37,289 bases of DNA from CAADGY01 sp900696665 (GTDB lineage Bacteria; Acidobacteriota; Terriglobia; Bryobacterales; Bryobacteraceae). Made by a program: the position numbers and the translations under genes. The DNA is taken from assembly GCA_035063885.1 (NCBI GenBank), contig JAPSFM010000042.1, positions 1 to 37,289 on the forward strand. Reading direction: 5' to 3'. Numbering within the stretch: the first letter of the stretch is position 1; every line of letters starts with the position of its first letter. The notes beneath the pieces are model-generated. The model worked only from the letters and a program-made list of their open reading frames with translations, had not been told where the DNA came from and made no database searches. Below, in pieces: positions 1-7,226 of the stretch.

Positions 1-164
1 AGCGAATCATGTCTGAAAGACGAACCAAAACAGAATCAGGTTATTTTGTTTCGGTCTGTTCGCCTCAGAACTTCACCCGCGCTGAGCGGACGCCATCATT
101 TTGCACCGCGAAGTAGACTAGATTCCAGACTTGAAAATCCGGTCCATCCGAACTGGAGGGGAAC

Positions 165-848
165 ATGCACAGGAAAGTTGCTACCCTGGCCATCTTGGCG
201 GTAATGGCAGGCTCACCAGCCGTCGCCGCCGTGATTTTAGTTCAAACCGGCGACCCGGGCTACTATAACAACACCATTGGAACAGTTCTAAATGGCACCA
301 ACGGCGGCGAAACCGGCCCCTTCCCGGTGTCGAACGATTCCAACCTCACTTTCCCGGTAGCGCCCGACCTCAGTGCTGCGAGTAGCGCGCTCGGCAATTG
401 GTTGACCGATCCTCTTAACCTGAACTCCAATTGGCAGGCGTTGGCCGCTATTCCGAATAGCTGGACGCCTGGTTCGGAAGTCGCGGTTATGTATCAGTTT
501 AATACGCTAAGCGCCACGAATGTGGTTGCCAGCCTGGGTGTCGATAACGGCATTTTTGTATGGTTGGACGGCACCTACCTGTTCGGCGCTCGTGGGCCTG
601 GCTCTTTCGTTTTTGGGGAGTACGTGGTCCCCGTCGGAGACCTTACGGCGGGAACACACTTTCTGCAATTGCTCCTCGAGGATCATGGCTCGATTAATGG
701 GTATGCCGTCCAGGTCACGGCCGACACGTTCATCCCCGGACCTCCTCCGAGCGAAGTCCCTGAACCGTCAACTTACGCTCTGTTCCTGATCGGAGCGGCG
801 ACTCTCGGCGCCAACTGGTGGCACACGCGCCGCACCACTCGGCCCTGA
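165..848 (+). CDS. PEP-CTERM sorting-domain surface/exported protein
   Basis: The 227-residue product has an N-terminal signal peptide (a basic MHRK start, then a hydrophobic stretch to about residue 22). Its middle is rich in Asn, Gly and Thr. The C-terminus is a PEP-CTERM signal: VPEPSTYAL at residues 198-206, a hydrophobic helix, and an Arg-rich end (HTRRTTRP). In this family the C-terminal tag is processed by an exosortase, and the mature protein is exported to the envelope or exopolysaccharide matrix. A GGAGGGG ribosome-binding site lies 3-4 bases before the ATG, which supports the start. I recognise no catalytic domain; the segment from about residue 60 to 190 resembles a generic beta-sandwich ligand-binding fold only in composition. 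No exosortase gene is in the window, so the sorting machinery must be elsewhere. The class call is secure; the function is unknown. Confidence 0.85.
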   Translation: MHRKVATLAILAVMAGSPAVAAVILVQTGDPGYYNNTIGTVLNGTNGGETGPFPVSNDSNLTFPVAPDLSAASSALGNWLTDPLNLNSNWQALAAIPNSWTPGSEVAVMYQFNTLSATNVVASLGVDNGIFVWLDGTYLFGARGPGSFVFGEYVVPVGDLTAGTHFLQLLLEDHGSINGYAVQVTADTFIPGPPPSEVPEPSTYALFLIGAATLGANWWHTRRTTRP

Positions 849-858
849 ATGATCAACT

Positions 859-879
859 GCAGGCTACTTGTGAGCCTGC
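859..879. terminator. Hairpin between convergent genes, possible terminator
   Basis: A perfect 7-bp stem (GCAGGCT / AGCCTGC) with a 7-base loop sits in the 59-bp gap between the convergent PEP-CTERM gene and the hemerythrin gene. No strong T-run follows on either strand. It may act as a weak bidirectional terminator; this is inferred from position. Confidence 0.35.
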
Positions 880-907
880 CTGGACCCTCGTTGGAATCGC
901 CAGCTAT

Positions 908-1321
908 CTAAGCGCCCCAGCCTGAGGTGTTGCGTATCGCCACCAACGGAAAGAAGTCCCGCTCTTCTTCGATGATATTGTGTTGCGCCATCGCGACAAA
1001 GCGGCGGCAGAGCAACAGCAGATCCGATCGTTCCCTCTCCCCCATTACGTCAGCGCGCAGCAACTCGGTTACGGCCTGGCTTAATTCACGCACCTCATCG
1101 TGCTGAGCTTCCAGTTTGGCAACAAATGCAGGCATTTCGCTGCGGAGAGAGTCGAACAATCCACGATCCTCGAAATCATAGTGAGCCAGAGCTATTGAAG
1201 CGGCATCATGAAAGCGGCTCCCGAGCTCCGTCCGGGCCTGGGGCGTGGGCCCGAGCATCGCAAGCAGCGCATCGAGCGAGACCTCCAGCCGCCGGTGCTG
1301 CTCTATCAATTGGCGGATCAT
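908..1321 (-). CDS. Hemerythrin-like (HHE) protein
   Basis: This 137-residue all-helical protein has the residues expected of a hemerythrin/HHE cation-binding four-helix bundle: H9, H38, H47 with E51, H74, and H114 followed by an EEE run (about 118-120). Such domains bind a di-iron centre and sense or carry O2, or handle nitric oxide and iron. It is the last gene of the nitrate-reductase-like operon. Its ATG overlaps the stop of the upstream small membrane protein by 4 bases (ATGA), so the two are probably translationally coupled. There is no signal peptide, so it should be cytoplasmic. Given its place beside a nitrate-reductase-like complex and a divergent NnrS gene, NO or O2 binding is the likely role, but this is inference. 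Family assignment is good; the ligand is unknown. Confidence 0.82.
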   Translation of the reverse strand: MIRQLIEQHRRLEVSLDALLAMLGPTPQARTELGSRFHDAASIALAHYDFEDRGLFDSLRSEMPAFVAKLEAQHDEVRELSQAVTELLRADVMGERERSDLLLLCRRFVAMAQHNIIEEERDFFPLVAIRNTSGWGA

Positions 1322-1563
1322 CCGTGCCTGATCTTGCGGTCCAGCCTACGAATAAACAGGTACAGCGCAACGCAGGCGGCAAAGATCAACCCCGAAAGGA
1401 TGGCGCCCGGCAGCACTGTTTCATGATGCCCGGCAAGAAAGTTATCCAGTGTCGCGGCAAGGAGCCACATCTGCACAATCAGCAGAATGACGATCAATAC
1501 CATCACTCCGTCAATCGCCGTCAGCCCGCGCCTCTGTTGTGGAATCATCCGCTGGCCCGCCAT
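1318..1563 (-). CDS. Small two-helix membrane protein of the nitrate operon
   Basis: This 81-residue protein has two hydrophobic segments, at about residues 18-37 and 54-72, and a basic C-terminus (RRLDRKIRHG). The ATG at 1563 overlaps the Rieske gene's stop in a TGATG arrangement; a GTG one codon upstream is also possible. Its downstream end overlaps the hemerythrin start by 4 bases. I do not recognise a named family. The size, topology and tight coupling suggest a small accessory membrane subunit of the respiratory complex encoded by this operon, perhaps for assembly or for holding the Rieske protein to the membrane. It is a real gene judging by the overlaps on both sides. The function is unknown. 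Confidence 0.7.
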   Translation of the reverse strand: MAGQRMIPQQRRGLTAIDGVMVLIVILLIVQMWLLAATLDNFLAGHHETVLPGAILSGLIFAACVALYLFIRRLDRKIRHG

Positions 1564-2126
1564 CACGCCTCCGGTTGCATCTCCATGCCTGTGGCAATCA
1601 GCTCATCGCCGCGCCGGTCCAGCACAACCCTCGGCAGAGGTCTGGGCGGCGGTCCCTGAAGTACGCTGCCATCGCGTATGGAGAAGTACCCCTCATGACA
1701 GGGGCACTCCAGCCGGTTCGCTTCGCGCGCGTAATAGACTGCACAGGACAGGTGCGTGCATTTCTGGCTGTATGCAACATACTCATCCTGCCCGGTTCGA
1801 ACCAGAATGCAGTTATCGTGCTCGCCGGGGTACTGAAAGATCTTGACACCGCCGACCGGAATTTCGTCCGTGCGCGCGACGGCGCGCAGCGGATATGGCG
1901 GCTCCTTATAAAACCAGGAGCGCACCAGAATCCACAAGTTCCCGGCAAACATGCCGAAACTCGTCAGCACCAAAAATTTGGTGAACTGGCGGCGGTACAC
2001 ATATTTCTCATCGGTGCTGAAGATAGAGAACTCATCGCGCCATAAAGGCTCCGGTTGCGAGGGACGAGAGTTGAGCCCGGCTCCACCGGCCCCGTTTTCA
2101 GTACTCGTAAGCTTGAACAATTTCAT
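1563..2126 (-). CDS. Membrane-anchored Rieske [2Fe-2S] protein
   Basis: This 187-residue protein carries a Rieske cluster site: C123-T-H125 and C141-P-C143-H144. C128 and C143 are placed as the disulfide pair typical of high-potential Rieske proteins. A single hydrophobic helix at about 51-70 follows an Arg-rich stretch (YRRQF), as in quinol-oxidising Rieske subunits, which are anchored by an uncleaved N-terminal helix. The 3' end is coupled to the small membrane protein. The 5' end overlaps the ferredoxin gene by 29 bases; I kept the ATG at 2126 because no in-frame ATG occurs before the membrane helix. Its place in a molybdopterin oxidoreductase operon is unusual and suggests electron transfer from quinol or cytochrome to the catalytic subunits. 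It could instead be a structural electron relay; the partner is inferred. Confidence 0.88.
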   Translation of the reverse strand: MKLFKLTSTENGAGGAGLNSRPSQPEPLWRDEFSIFSTDEKYVYRRQFTKFLVLTSFGMFAGNLWILVRSWFYKEPPYPLRAVARTDEIPVGGVKIFQYPGEHDNCILVRTGQDEYVAYSQKCTHLSCAVYYAREANRLECPCHEGYFSIRDGSVLQGPPPRPLPRVVLDRRGDELIATGMEMQPEA

Positions 2127-2700
2127 CGCTCTGTTCCCACATGTAATCCGCTACGTCGAGGCTCAACCGTTCCTGGTCCGGAGGCAGCATCATAAACACC
2201 CTCGTCCGGACGGTCTCGTTACCGAACTGAAATTCGTTCACCGGCTTTTCCCGCCGTTGGGCCGCGGCTTCCTCCGCGGTGATATAAGCCAGCGCCTGGC
2301 TCGGGCAGACGGTCGCGCACATCGGCCGTTTCCCGACGGAAGTCCGGTCGTAGCACATGTCGCACTTCATCATCTGCTCGAAATCCACAATCATCTTCGG
2401 CACCCCAAAAGGACAAGCCAGCACGCAATTTGAGCACGCAATACAGCGGGGCTTCAAGGAGGACTGCACAACGCCGTCTTCCCCCTTTTTGATCGCGTCG
2501 GCCGGGCAGACTTCGGCGCAGGTGGGGTCGTCGCAATGCATGCAGATCATCGGCACAGTGGCAATGGTATTCTTCCGGTCGATGAAATCCACATTGATCA
2601 TCGAATGGCCGCGGTGCGTCTCGCACTCCGCACACGCATTCACGCACGACATGCAGCCGATGCACCGCTCCGGATCGATATAGAATTCATAGCCGAACAT
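2098..2700 (-). CDS. Four-cluster 4Fe-4S ferredoxin subunit of a molybdopterin oxidoreductase
   Basis: The 200-residue product has four cysteine groups: C13/C16/C19/C23, C53/C56/C61/C65, C86/C89/C92/C96 and C113/C116/C128/C132. This is the pattern of the DmsB/NrfC/PhsB-type electron-transfer subunits, which wire a catalytic Mo subunit to a membrane anchor through four [4Fe-4S] clusters. There is no signal peptide, so it should face the cytoplasm, like the catalytic subunit 15 bases upstream. A GAGGGA ribosome-binding site precedes the ATG. It overlaps the Rieske gene by 29 bases. It most likely passes electrons from the NarI-like membrane domain and/or the Rieske protein to the molybdopterin subunit. 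The subunit type is secure; the exact route is inference. Confidence 0.9.
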   Translation of the reverse strand: MFGYEFYIDPERCIGCMSCVNACAECETHRGHSMINVDFIDRKNTIATVPMICMHCDDPTCAEVCPADAIKKGEDGVVQSSLKPRCIACSNCVLACPFGVPKMIVDFEQMMKCDMCYDRTSVGKRPMCATVCPSQALAYITAEEAAAQRREKPVNEFQFGNETVRTRVFMMLPPDQERLSLDVADYMWEQSDEIVQAYEY

Positions 2701-2715
2701 GATTCCCTCTCGCCC

Positions 2716-4926
2716 CTACACCCGGCTCTGGCCCATCACCGGCAGCGGATCGCCCTTCTTTTCCAGCCTGAGCTGGCAGGCCGAAACCTTGTATTCCGGG
2801 ATTTTGCTCCGCGGGTCGAGCGTCCGGTGTGTCAGCCTGTTGGCGCTTCGTTCCCGCGGCCAGTGATAAGGAATAAACACGGTGTCGGGCCGGATGGTCT
2901 TTACCACCATGGCGCGCAGCAAAATCTCGTTGCGCCGCGTCCGGACGGCTACCCAGTCGCCGTCGGAAATTCCATACTTCTCTGCCAGGCGCGGATGGAT
3001 CTCGAGCCTCGGCTCCGGATACTGGTCCACCAGCGCTCCTATACGCCGCGTCTGTGTTCCCGACAGGTACTGGCTCACAACACGCCCCGTGGTGAGATAG
3101 ACCGGAAACTCTTCGTCCACCGGATCGCCGCCTGGCCGGAACTCCGTCGCCTGCAGGTGGGCCTTTCCATCGGGATGATAGAAGCGCGCGCCTTCGAACA
3201 ACCTCGGCGTGCCGGAATGATCCAGATCCGGGCAGGGCCAGAATACCCCCAATTGCTCGTCGATCTTTTCGTAAGTAATACCGTAGTAATCGGCGACGCC
3301 GCCCCGTGAGGCTTCCCGCAGTTCGTCCAGGATCTGGCGCGACTCAACGAACGGAAAGTAGTTGCCCTTGCCCAGGCGCGCCGCGATGTCGCAAATGATC
3401 CGGATGTCGCTCCGCGCGTTACCGGGCGGGTCCACGGCTTTGTTGATGTGGATCACACGGCCTTCCGCGCTGCACACGATGCCCTCTTCTTCCTCGTGCA
3501 GGCTACCGGCGAGCACGACGTCGGCATGCTGCGCCGTCTCCGATAAGAAAAAGTCGATGACACCGAAAAACTCGAGGCGCTCAAGCGCCTCCCTTGTGTA
3601 TTCGCCCTCGGGGAGTGATACCAGCGGGTTAAAGCAGATGGACAGCAGCGCCTTGATTTCCCCCCGGTGAATGGCTTCCATGATCTCGACCGCGCTCAAA
3701 CCGGGGCCGGGAAGCTCGTCCGGGTCCACACCCCAGACTTTCGCCACATGCCGGCGCGCCTCGGGATCCGTGATGGAGCGCTGTCCGGGCAACTGGTCGC
3801 ATTTCTGGCCGTGCTCGCGGCCGCCTTGTCCGTTGCCCTGGCCTGTGATCATCAGGCACCCTGCGCCCTCCCGTCCAATGTGACCGCACGCCAGCGCGAT
3901 GTTGATCACGGCCAGGCAATTCTCGACGCCTTTCGACTGGTGCTCCAGGCCGCGCGCGTGCATGATCATCGCACGGTCTGCCTCGCCGATCATGTGCGCC
4001 GCTTTCTCGATGGATGCCGGAGGCACGCCGCTGATCGAGGCTGCCTTGTCCGGGTTCCAGTCGCGCGCGTACGCCTCCATCGCCTCCCATCCGGTGGTAT
4101 GTTGCTCCAGGAACTCGCGTTTCGCCAGCCCATCGCGAAAGATGACATGGAGCATCCCAAGCAGCAACGCCAGATCGGTACCCGGCCTGACGGGCAGATA
4201 CAGGTCCGCGTTGCGGGTAATAGGCGTCAGGCGCGGGTCGGCGACAATCAGCTTGCCGCCGTTATCGCGGCACTGCCAAATATAGTTCGTAGTGATGGGA
4301 GCGCATTCGGCAATGTTGGCACCCGTCACGAACACCACCTGTGCCTTCGGGATGTCGCTCCAGGGATTCGGTGAGCGGTCGATGCCGAAAGCCAGCTTGT
4401 ACGCTACACCTGCCGACACCATGCAGAGACGGCCGTTATAATCGATGTTCCGCGTCTTCAGCGCTACGCGCGCCAGTTTGCCGAGCAGGTAGGCCTTCTC
4501 CGTGGTGAGAGACGCTCCTCCATAGATTGCGATCGCATCGGGGCCGTACTTGGCCTGCACCTCCTGGATTCTGCGTACCGTCAGGTCGAGCGCTTCATCC
4601 CAAGTCGCAGTCCGGAAACCGGCATCGGTGCGAATGAGCGGATCGAGCAGCCGGTCCGGATGCTCATTCTGCATGTAACGCTTCACCCCCTTGGGGCAGA
4701 GCATGCCGCGGTTGAACGGGAACTCCTCCCACGGGTCGAAGCCGATTACCTTGTTATCGCGTACCTTCAGCTTAATGCCGCACTGCTGCCCGCAGAAGCA
4801 GCAATGCGTCTTCACCAGCCGCTCCGCGGTGCGGGATTGATCTTTCCAGCCGCCCGGAGGAATGAACTTCAGGTGAGGCCCGTACTTCCCGGTCAGTTCC
4901 TCCACGGGCGCGGGAAGTTTAGCCAC
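2716..4926 (-). CDS. Molybdopterin oxidoreductase, nitrate-reductase-like catalytic subunit (NasA/NapA type)
   Basis: This 736-residue protein of the DMSO reductase superfamily opens with a [4Fe-4S] site: C42-x2-C45-x3-C49 and C77 in LCPKG. C168, in the motif RLCMVSA, is placed as the cysteine ligand to Mo, as in NasA/NapA nitrate reductases. The C-terminal region (from about 600) matches the molydop-binding domain, with TTGRV and WVAVRTRR. There is no Tat signal, so it is cytoplasmic. An open frame runs upstream to 5016, but I prefer the GTG at 4926: AAGGAGGAG lies five bases before it, and it overlaps the stop of the upstream transporter by 8 bases. Cytoplasmic nitrate reduction is the best guess, supported by the fused NarK-like transporter. 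Formate or another oxyanion as substrate cannot be excluded from sequence alone. Confidence 0.85.
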   Translation of the reverse strand: MAKLPAPVEELTGKYGPHLKFIPPGGWKDQSRTAERLVKTHCCFCGQQCGIKLKVRDNKVIGFDPWEEFPFNRGMLCPKGVKRYMQNEHPDRLLDPLIRTDAGFRTATWDEALDLTVRRIQEVQAKYGPDAIAIYGGASLTTEKAYLLGKLARVALKTRNIDYNGRLCMVSAGVAYKLAFGIDRSPNPWSDIPKAQVVFVTGANIAECAPITTNYIWQCRDNGGKLIVADPRLTPITRNADLYLPVRPGTDLALLLGMLHVIFRDGLAKREFLEQHTTGWEAMEAYARDWNPDKAASISGVPPASIEKAAHMIGEADRAMIMHARGLEHQSKGVENCLAVINIALACGHIGREGAGCLMITGQGNGQGGREHGQKCDQLPGQRSITDPEARRHVAKVWGVDPDELPGPGLSAVEIMEAIHRGEIKALLSICFNPLVSLPEGEYTREALERLEFFGVIDFFLSETAQHADVVLAGSLHEEEEGIVCSAEGRVIHINKAVDPPGNARSDIRIICDIAARLGKGNYFPFVESRQILDELREASRGGVADYYGITYEKIDEQLGVFWPCPDLDHSGTPRLFEGARFYHPDGKAHLQATEFRPGGDPVDEEFPVYLTTGRVVSQYLSGTQTRRIGALVDQYPEPRLEIHPRLAEKYGISDGDWVAVRTRRNEILLRAMVVKTIRPDTVFIPYHWPRERSANRLTHRTLDPRSKIPEYKVSACQLRLEKKGDPLPVMGQSRV

Positions 4927-7132
4927 GATGCTCCTCCTTGAGCCGCAACTGCGCCATCGCAATCGCTTTTCGTTTGCAAGCCGGGCAGAAGTGTTGCCAG
5001 TTGCCCGCCTCTCCATTCATCCGGTAGTCGAAGCCGAGTTGCGGTAGCACCACTTTCAGGTCGTCTATATGCATGCGCGATGCGAATCGCGTCCCGCACC
5101 GCGCACAAATGGTCCCTTCGTCTTCCGCCCCGGCTTCCTGGTAGAGCTTGACGCCAAGCTGCGCCGGCCGCTGAAAGATGTGGAAGAACTTTCCGAAAGG
5201 CAGATAAAGCAAAGCGCCAATAACCGTAATCGCGTGCAGAATGGCGAGGAACGAAAATGCCTGCCCCCTTAGCAGTGACGTCGAAACCGTCAGCGCCAGG
5301 CCCGTCGTCGAAATCGCGAAAAGAAGGATGATCGGCAGAAAATCCATCGAGAAGGATTGCAGCGCCTGTGCCTGCTCGTCTCGCATTCTGCGCCACAACG
5401 AGAGCGCGATACCCGCCAGCACCAGCACAGCGGCGATGTCCAGCCCATGAAACAACAGCCAGGATATTACCGTTCGAATCGGGAAGGAGCCAACGGGAAA
5501 CCCGAAAAGATAGGTAATGTAAGTCATCTGGTCGTCGGGATGGCTCGCGAAATGAATCCAACCGAATACCAGCGGAAACGTAATGGCAACAGCCAGCAGG
5601 CATCCCCAGAACAGGAACTGATGCATCCACCAGCGCAGTTTCGAGCGCCGCCGGATGAACGCCTGCCCTGCCAGGTGCGTACCCGAATACCGGCCGATGC
5701 GAAGCAGGCTCCGCAACACCCCGCGCTCGCGGAACAACTGCCATCCTCTTTGCCAGAACCTTTGCGTCGGCGGTTTCTGGAGCCAGACCATGTAGTGGTA
5801 AGTGACGCCGAACGCGGCAAAGATCGTAGCGAAGGTGTAGATGACGAGAGCCGGATCGAAATTTTGAAGATTGCGTGAGCCTACTACGATCGCGGCAACC
5901 AGCAAACCCGTCACCATAAATGCCCAGGCAGCGGCGCGAAGCTGCTCCGCCGTGCGCAGATAATGAGGCGGAAGGCTGAGCTCCGCGGCCGCCTCTCTGG
6001 CAAGAAACGCCCGATGGTTGATCCACCACATCAGGGCCGCGACTCCGGCCAGCAGAACGAAAGCTGGCCACACAACGCCCAGACGGTCCCGGAACACTCC
6101 CAGCAGCAGGGGTGGAAAGAATCCGCCGAGGCCACCCATGGCGCCCACGAGGCCGGTGACAGTGCCGGTTTCAACCGGAAAGTACTGGGGCACCAATTTG
6201 AACACCGCTCCGTTGCCCACGCCCATTAATGCCGCGCAACCGAGTGCCCCGACGGTAAATGGAATCATGGACGCCCATGCCAGCAGCAGCGCGAACGGGA
6301 TGAGGCCCAGGAACACGCCCGACAGTACCCGCGCTCCCCCGATCTGATCCGACAGCCAACCGCCTACGGGTCTCAGCAGGGTCGCAAGTACGACGAAGCC
6401 GGCGGCGCGAAATCCGGCATCGGCCGGCGAAAGCTGAAACTCGTCACGCAGCAAAGTCGGCAGATAAATGGAGAAGGCGACGAACCCGCCGAACGTCAGA
6501 AAATAGAATGCCGACAGTCCCCACGACAGCCGCTGGGTAGCGAGGACCCTGAACATTTCGCCGAGTCGCTTGGGCCGTGTGGTGACGGGAGCATTGCGCG
6601 CGAGGCACCCAAACGCGATGCCCCACACGATCGAGAGCGCCGCCGCCCAATAAAACACGGCCTGCCAGCCATAGCGCGCGGCGATGACGGGCCCCAAAAA
6701 CACGGCGGCGGATTGGCCGATGTTGCCCAACCCGTAAACACCAAGCGCCGTTCCCTGCCGCTGCGGTGGATACCATCTCGACACGAACCCAACGCCAATC
6801 GCAAAAGACGAGCCCGCCACCCCCAGAAAGAAAGCGACACCGAGAAGTGCGGCATAGCTGGGCGCGAGCGGAACGGCAGCGGCGGGCACGGCGACAAACA
6901 ACATCAGAATCGTAAAAACGATACGCCCTCCGAAGCCGTCGGCCAGCATGCCTATCGGAATTCTGGCGAGAGATCCGAGCAACACCGGCACGGCTACCAG
7001 CAACGCGGTTTGTGTGGCGGATAGTCCGTAGAGGTCACGAAATCGGGGCGCGAAGGCGCTGATCAGGCCCCAGACGGCAAAGCAGATGGTGAAGGACAGA
7101 GTCCCAAGCGTTAGCTGCCTACCCGGAGTCAT
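4919..7132 (-). CDS. NarK-like nitrate transporter fused to a NarI-like haem b domain and zinc ribbon
   Basis: This 737-residue protein has three parts. Residues 1-380 are a major-facilitator transporter with features of the nitrate/nitrite porter family: a long motif around 104-141 (GTALGVYGLGNIGQ) and GVGNGAVFKLVP at 304-315. Residues 400-660 are a second membrane domain, with histidines at H446, H504, H562, H633 and H651 in or next to hydrophobic helices, as in respiratory nitrate reductase gamma/HdrE-type cytochrome b. The end holds two CxxC pairs (C677/C680 and C716/C719), a zinc ribbon or rubredoxin-like knuckle. It is the first gene of the operon, next to a divergent NnrS gene. It probably imports nitrate and also passes quinol electrons to the soluble subunits. 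The fusion is continuous with no frameshift. Domain calls are good; haem binding is inferred. Confidence 0.85.
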   Translation of the reverse strand: MTPGRQLTLGTLSFTICFAVWGLISAFAPRFRDLYGLSATQTALLVAVPVLLGSLARIPIGMLADGFGGRIVFTILMLFVAVPAAAVPLAPSYAALLGVAFFLGVAGSSFAIGVGFVSRWYPPQRQGTALGVYGLGNIGQSAAVFLGPVIAARYGWQAVFYWAAALSIVWGIAFGCLARNAPVTTRPKRLGEMFRVLATQRLSWGLSAFYFLTFGGFVAFSIYLPTLLRDEFQLSPADAGFRAAGFVVLATLLRPVGGWLSDQIGGARVLSGVFLGLIPFALLLAWASMIPFTVGALGCAALMGVGNGAVFKLVPQYFPVETGTVTGLVGAMGGLGGFFPPLLLGVFRDRLGVVWPAFVLLAGVAALMWWINHRAFLAREAAAELSLPPHYLRTAEQLRAAAWAFMVTGLLVAAIVVGSRNLQNFDPALVIYTFATIFAAFGVTYHYMVWLQKPPTQRFWQRGWQLFRERGVLRSLLRIGRYSGTHLAGQAFIRRRSKLRWWMHQFLFWGCLLAVAITFPLVFGWIHFASHPDDQMTYITYLFGFPVGSFPIRTVISWLLFHGLDIAAVLVLAGIALSLWRRMRDEQAQALQSFSMDFLPIILLFAISTTGLALTVSTSLLRGQAFSFLAILHAITVIGALLYLPFGKFFHIFQRPAQLGVKLYQEAGAEDEGTICARCGTRFASRMHIDDLKVVLPQLGFDYRMNGEAGNWQHFCPACKRKAIAMAQLRLKEEHRG

Positions 7133-7170
7133 ACATTGCTAGATTGCCACATTGGAGTAAGCGTTACGCG

Positions 7171-7184
7171 GTGACTCCGGTCAC
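7171..7184. promoter_or_regulatory. CRP/FNR-type palindrome in the divergent spacer
   Basis: GTGACTCCGGTCAC is a perfect inverted repeat that matches the CRP/FNR-superfamily spacing GTGA-N6-TCAC. Its centre is about 45 bases from the transporter-fusion start and 49 from the NnrS start, in a 94-bp spacer between the two divergent genes. It could serve both promoters. No convincing -10/-35 pair was seen on either side. A dedicated regulator such as a DNR/NnrR relative is inferred, not seen in the window. Confidence 0.5.
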
Positions 7185-7226
7185 TGATGCCCCGCGCCGC
7201 TTGCCGCAAGCTGGAATCAGGATCCG

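Noticed and set aside
4893..6071. Long minus-strand open frame (392 residues) inside the transporter-cytochrome gene
   Set aside because: Its translation is Arg/Ser/Gly-rich without motifs and lies wholly in another frame of a gene with clear family motifs. It is a shadow of a G/C-rich coding region.
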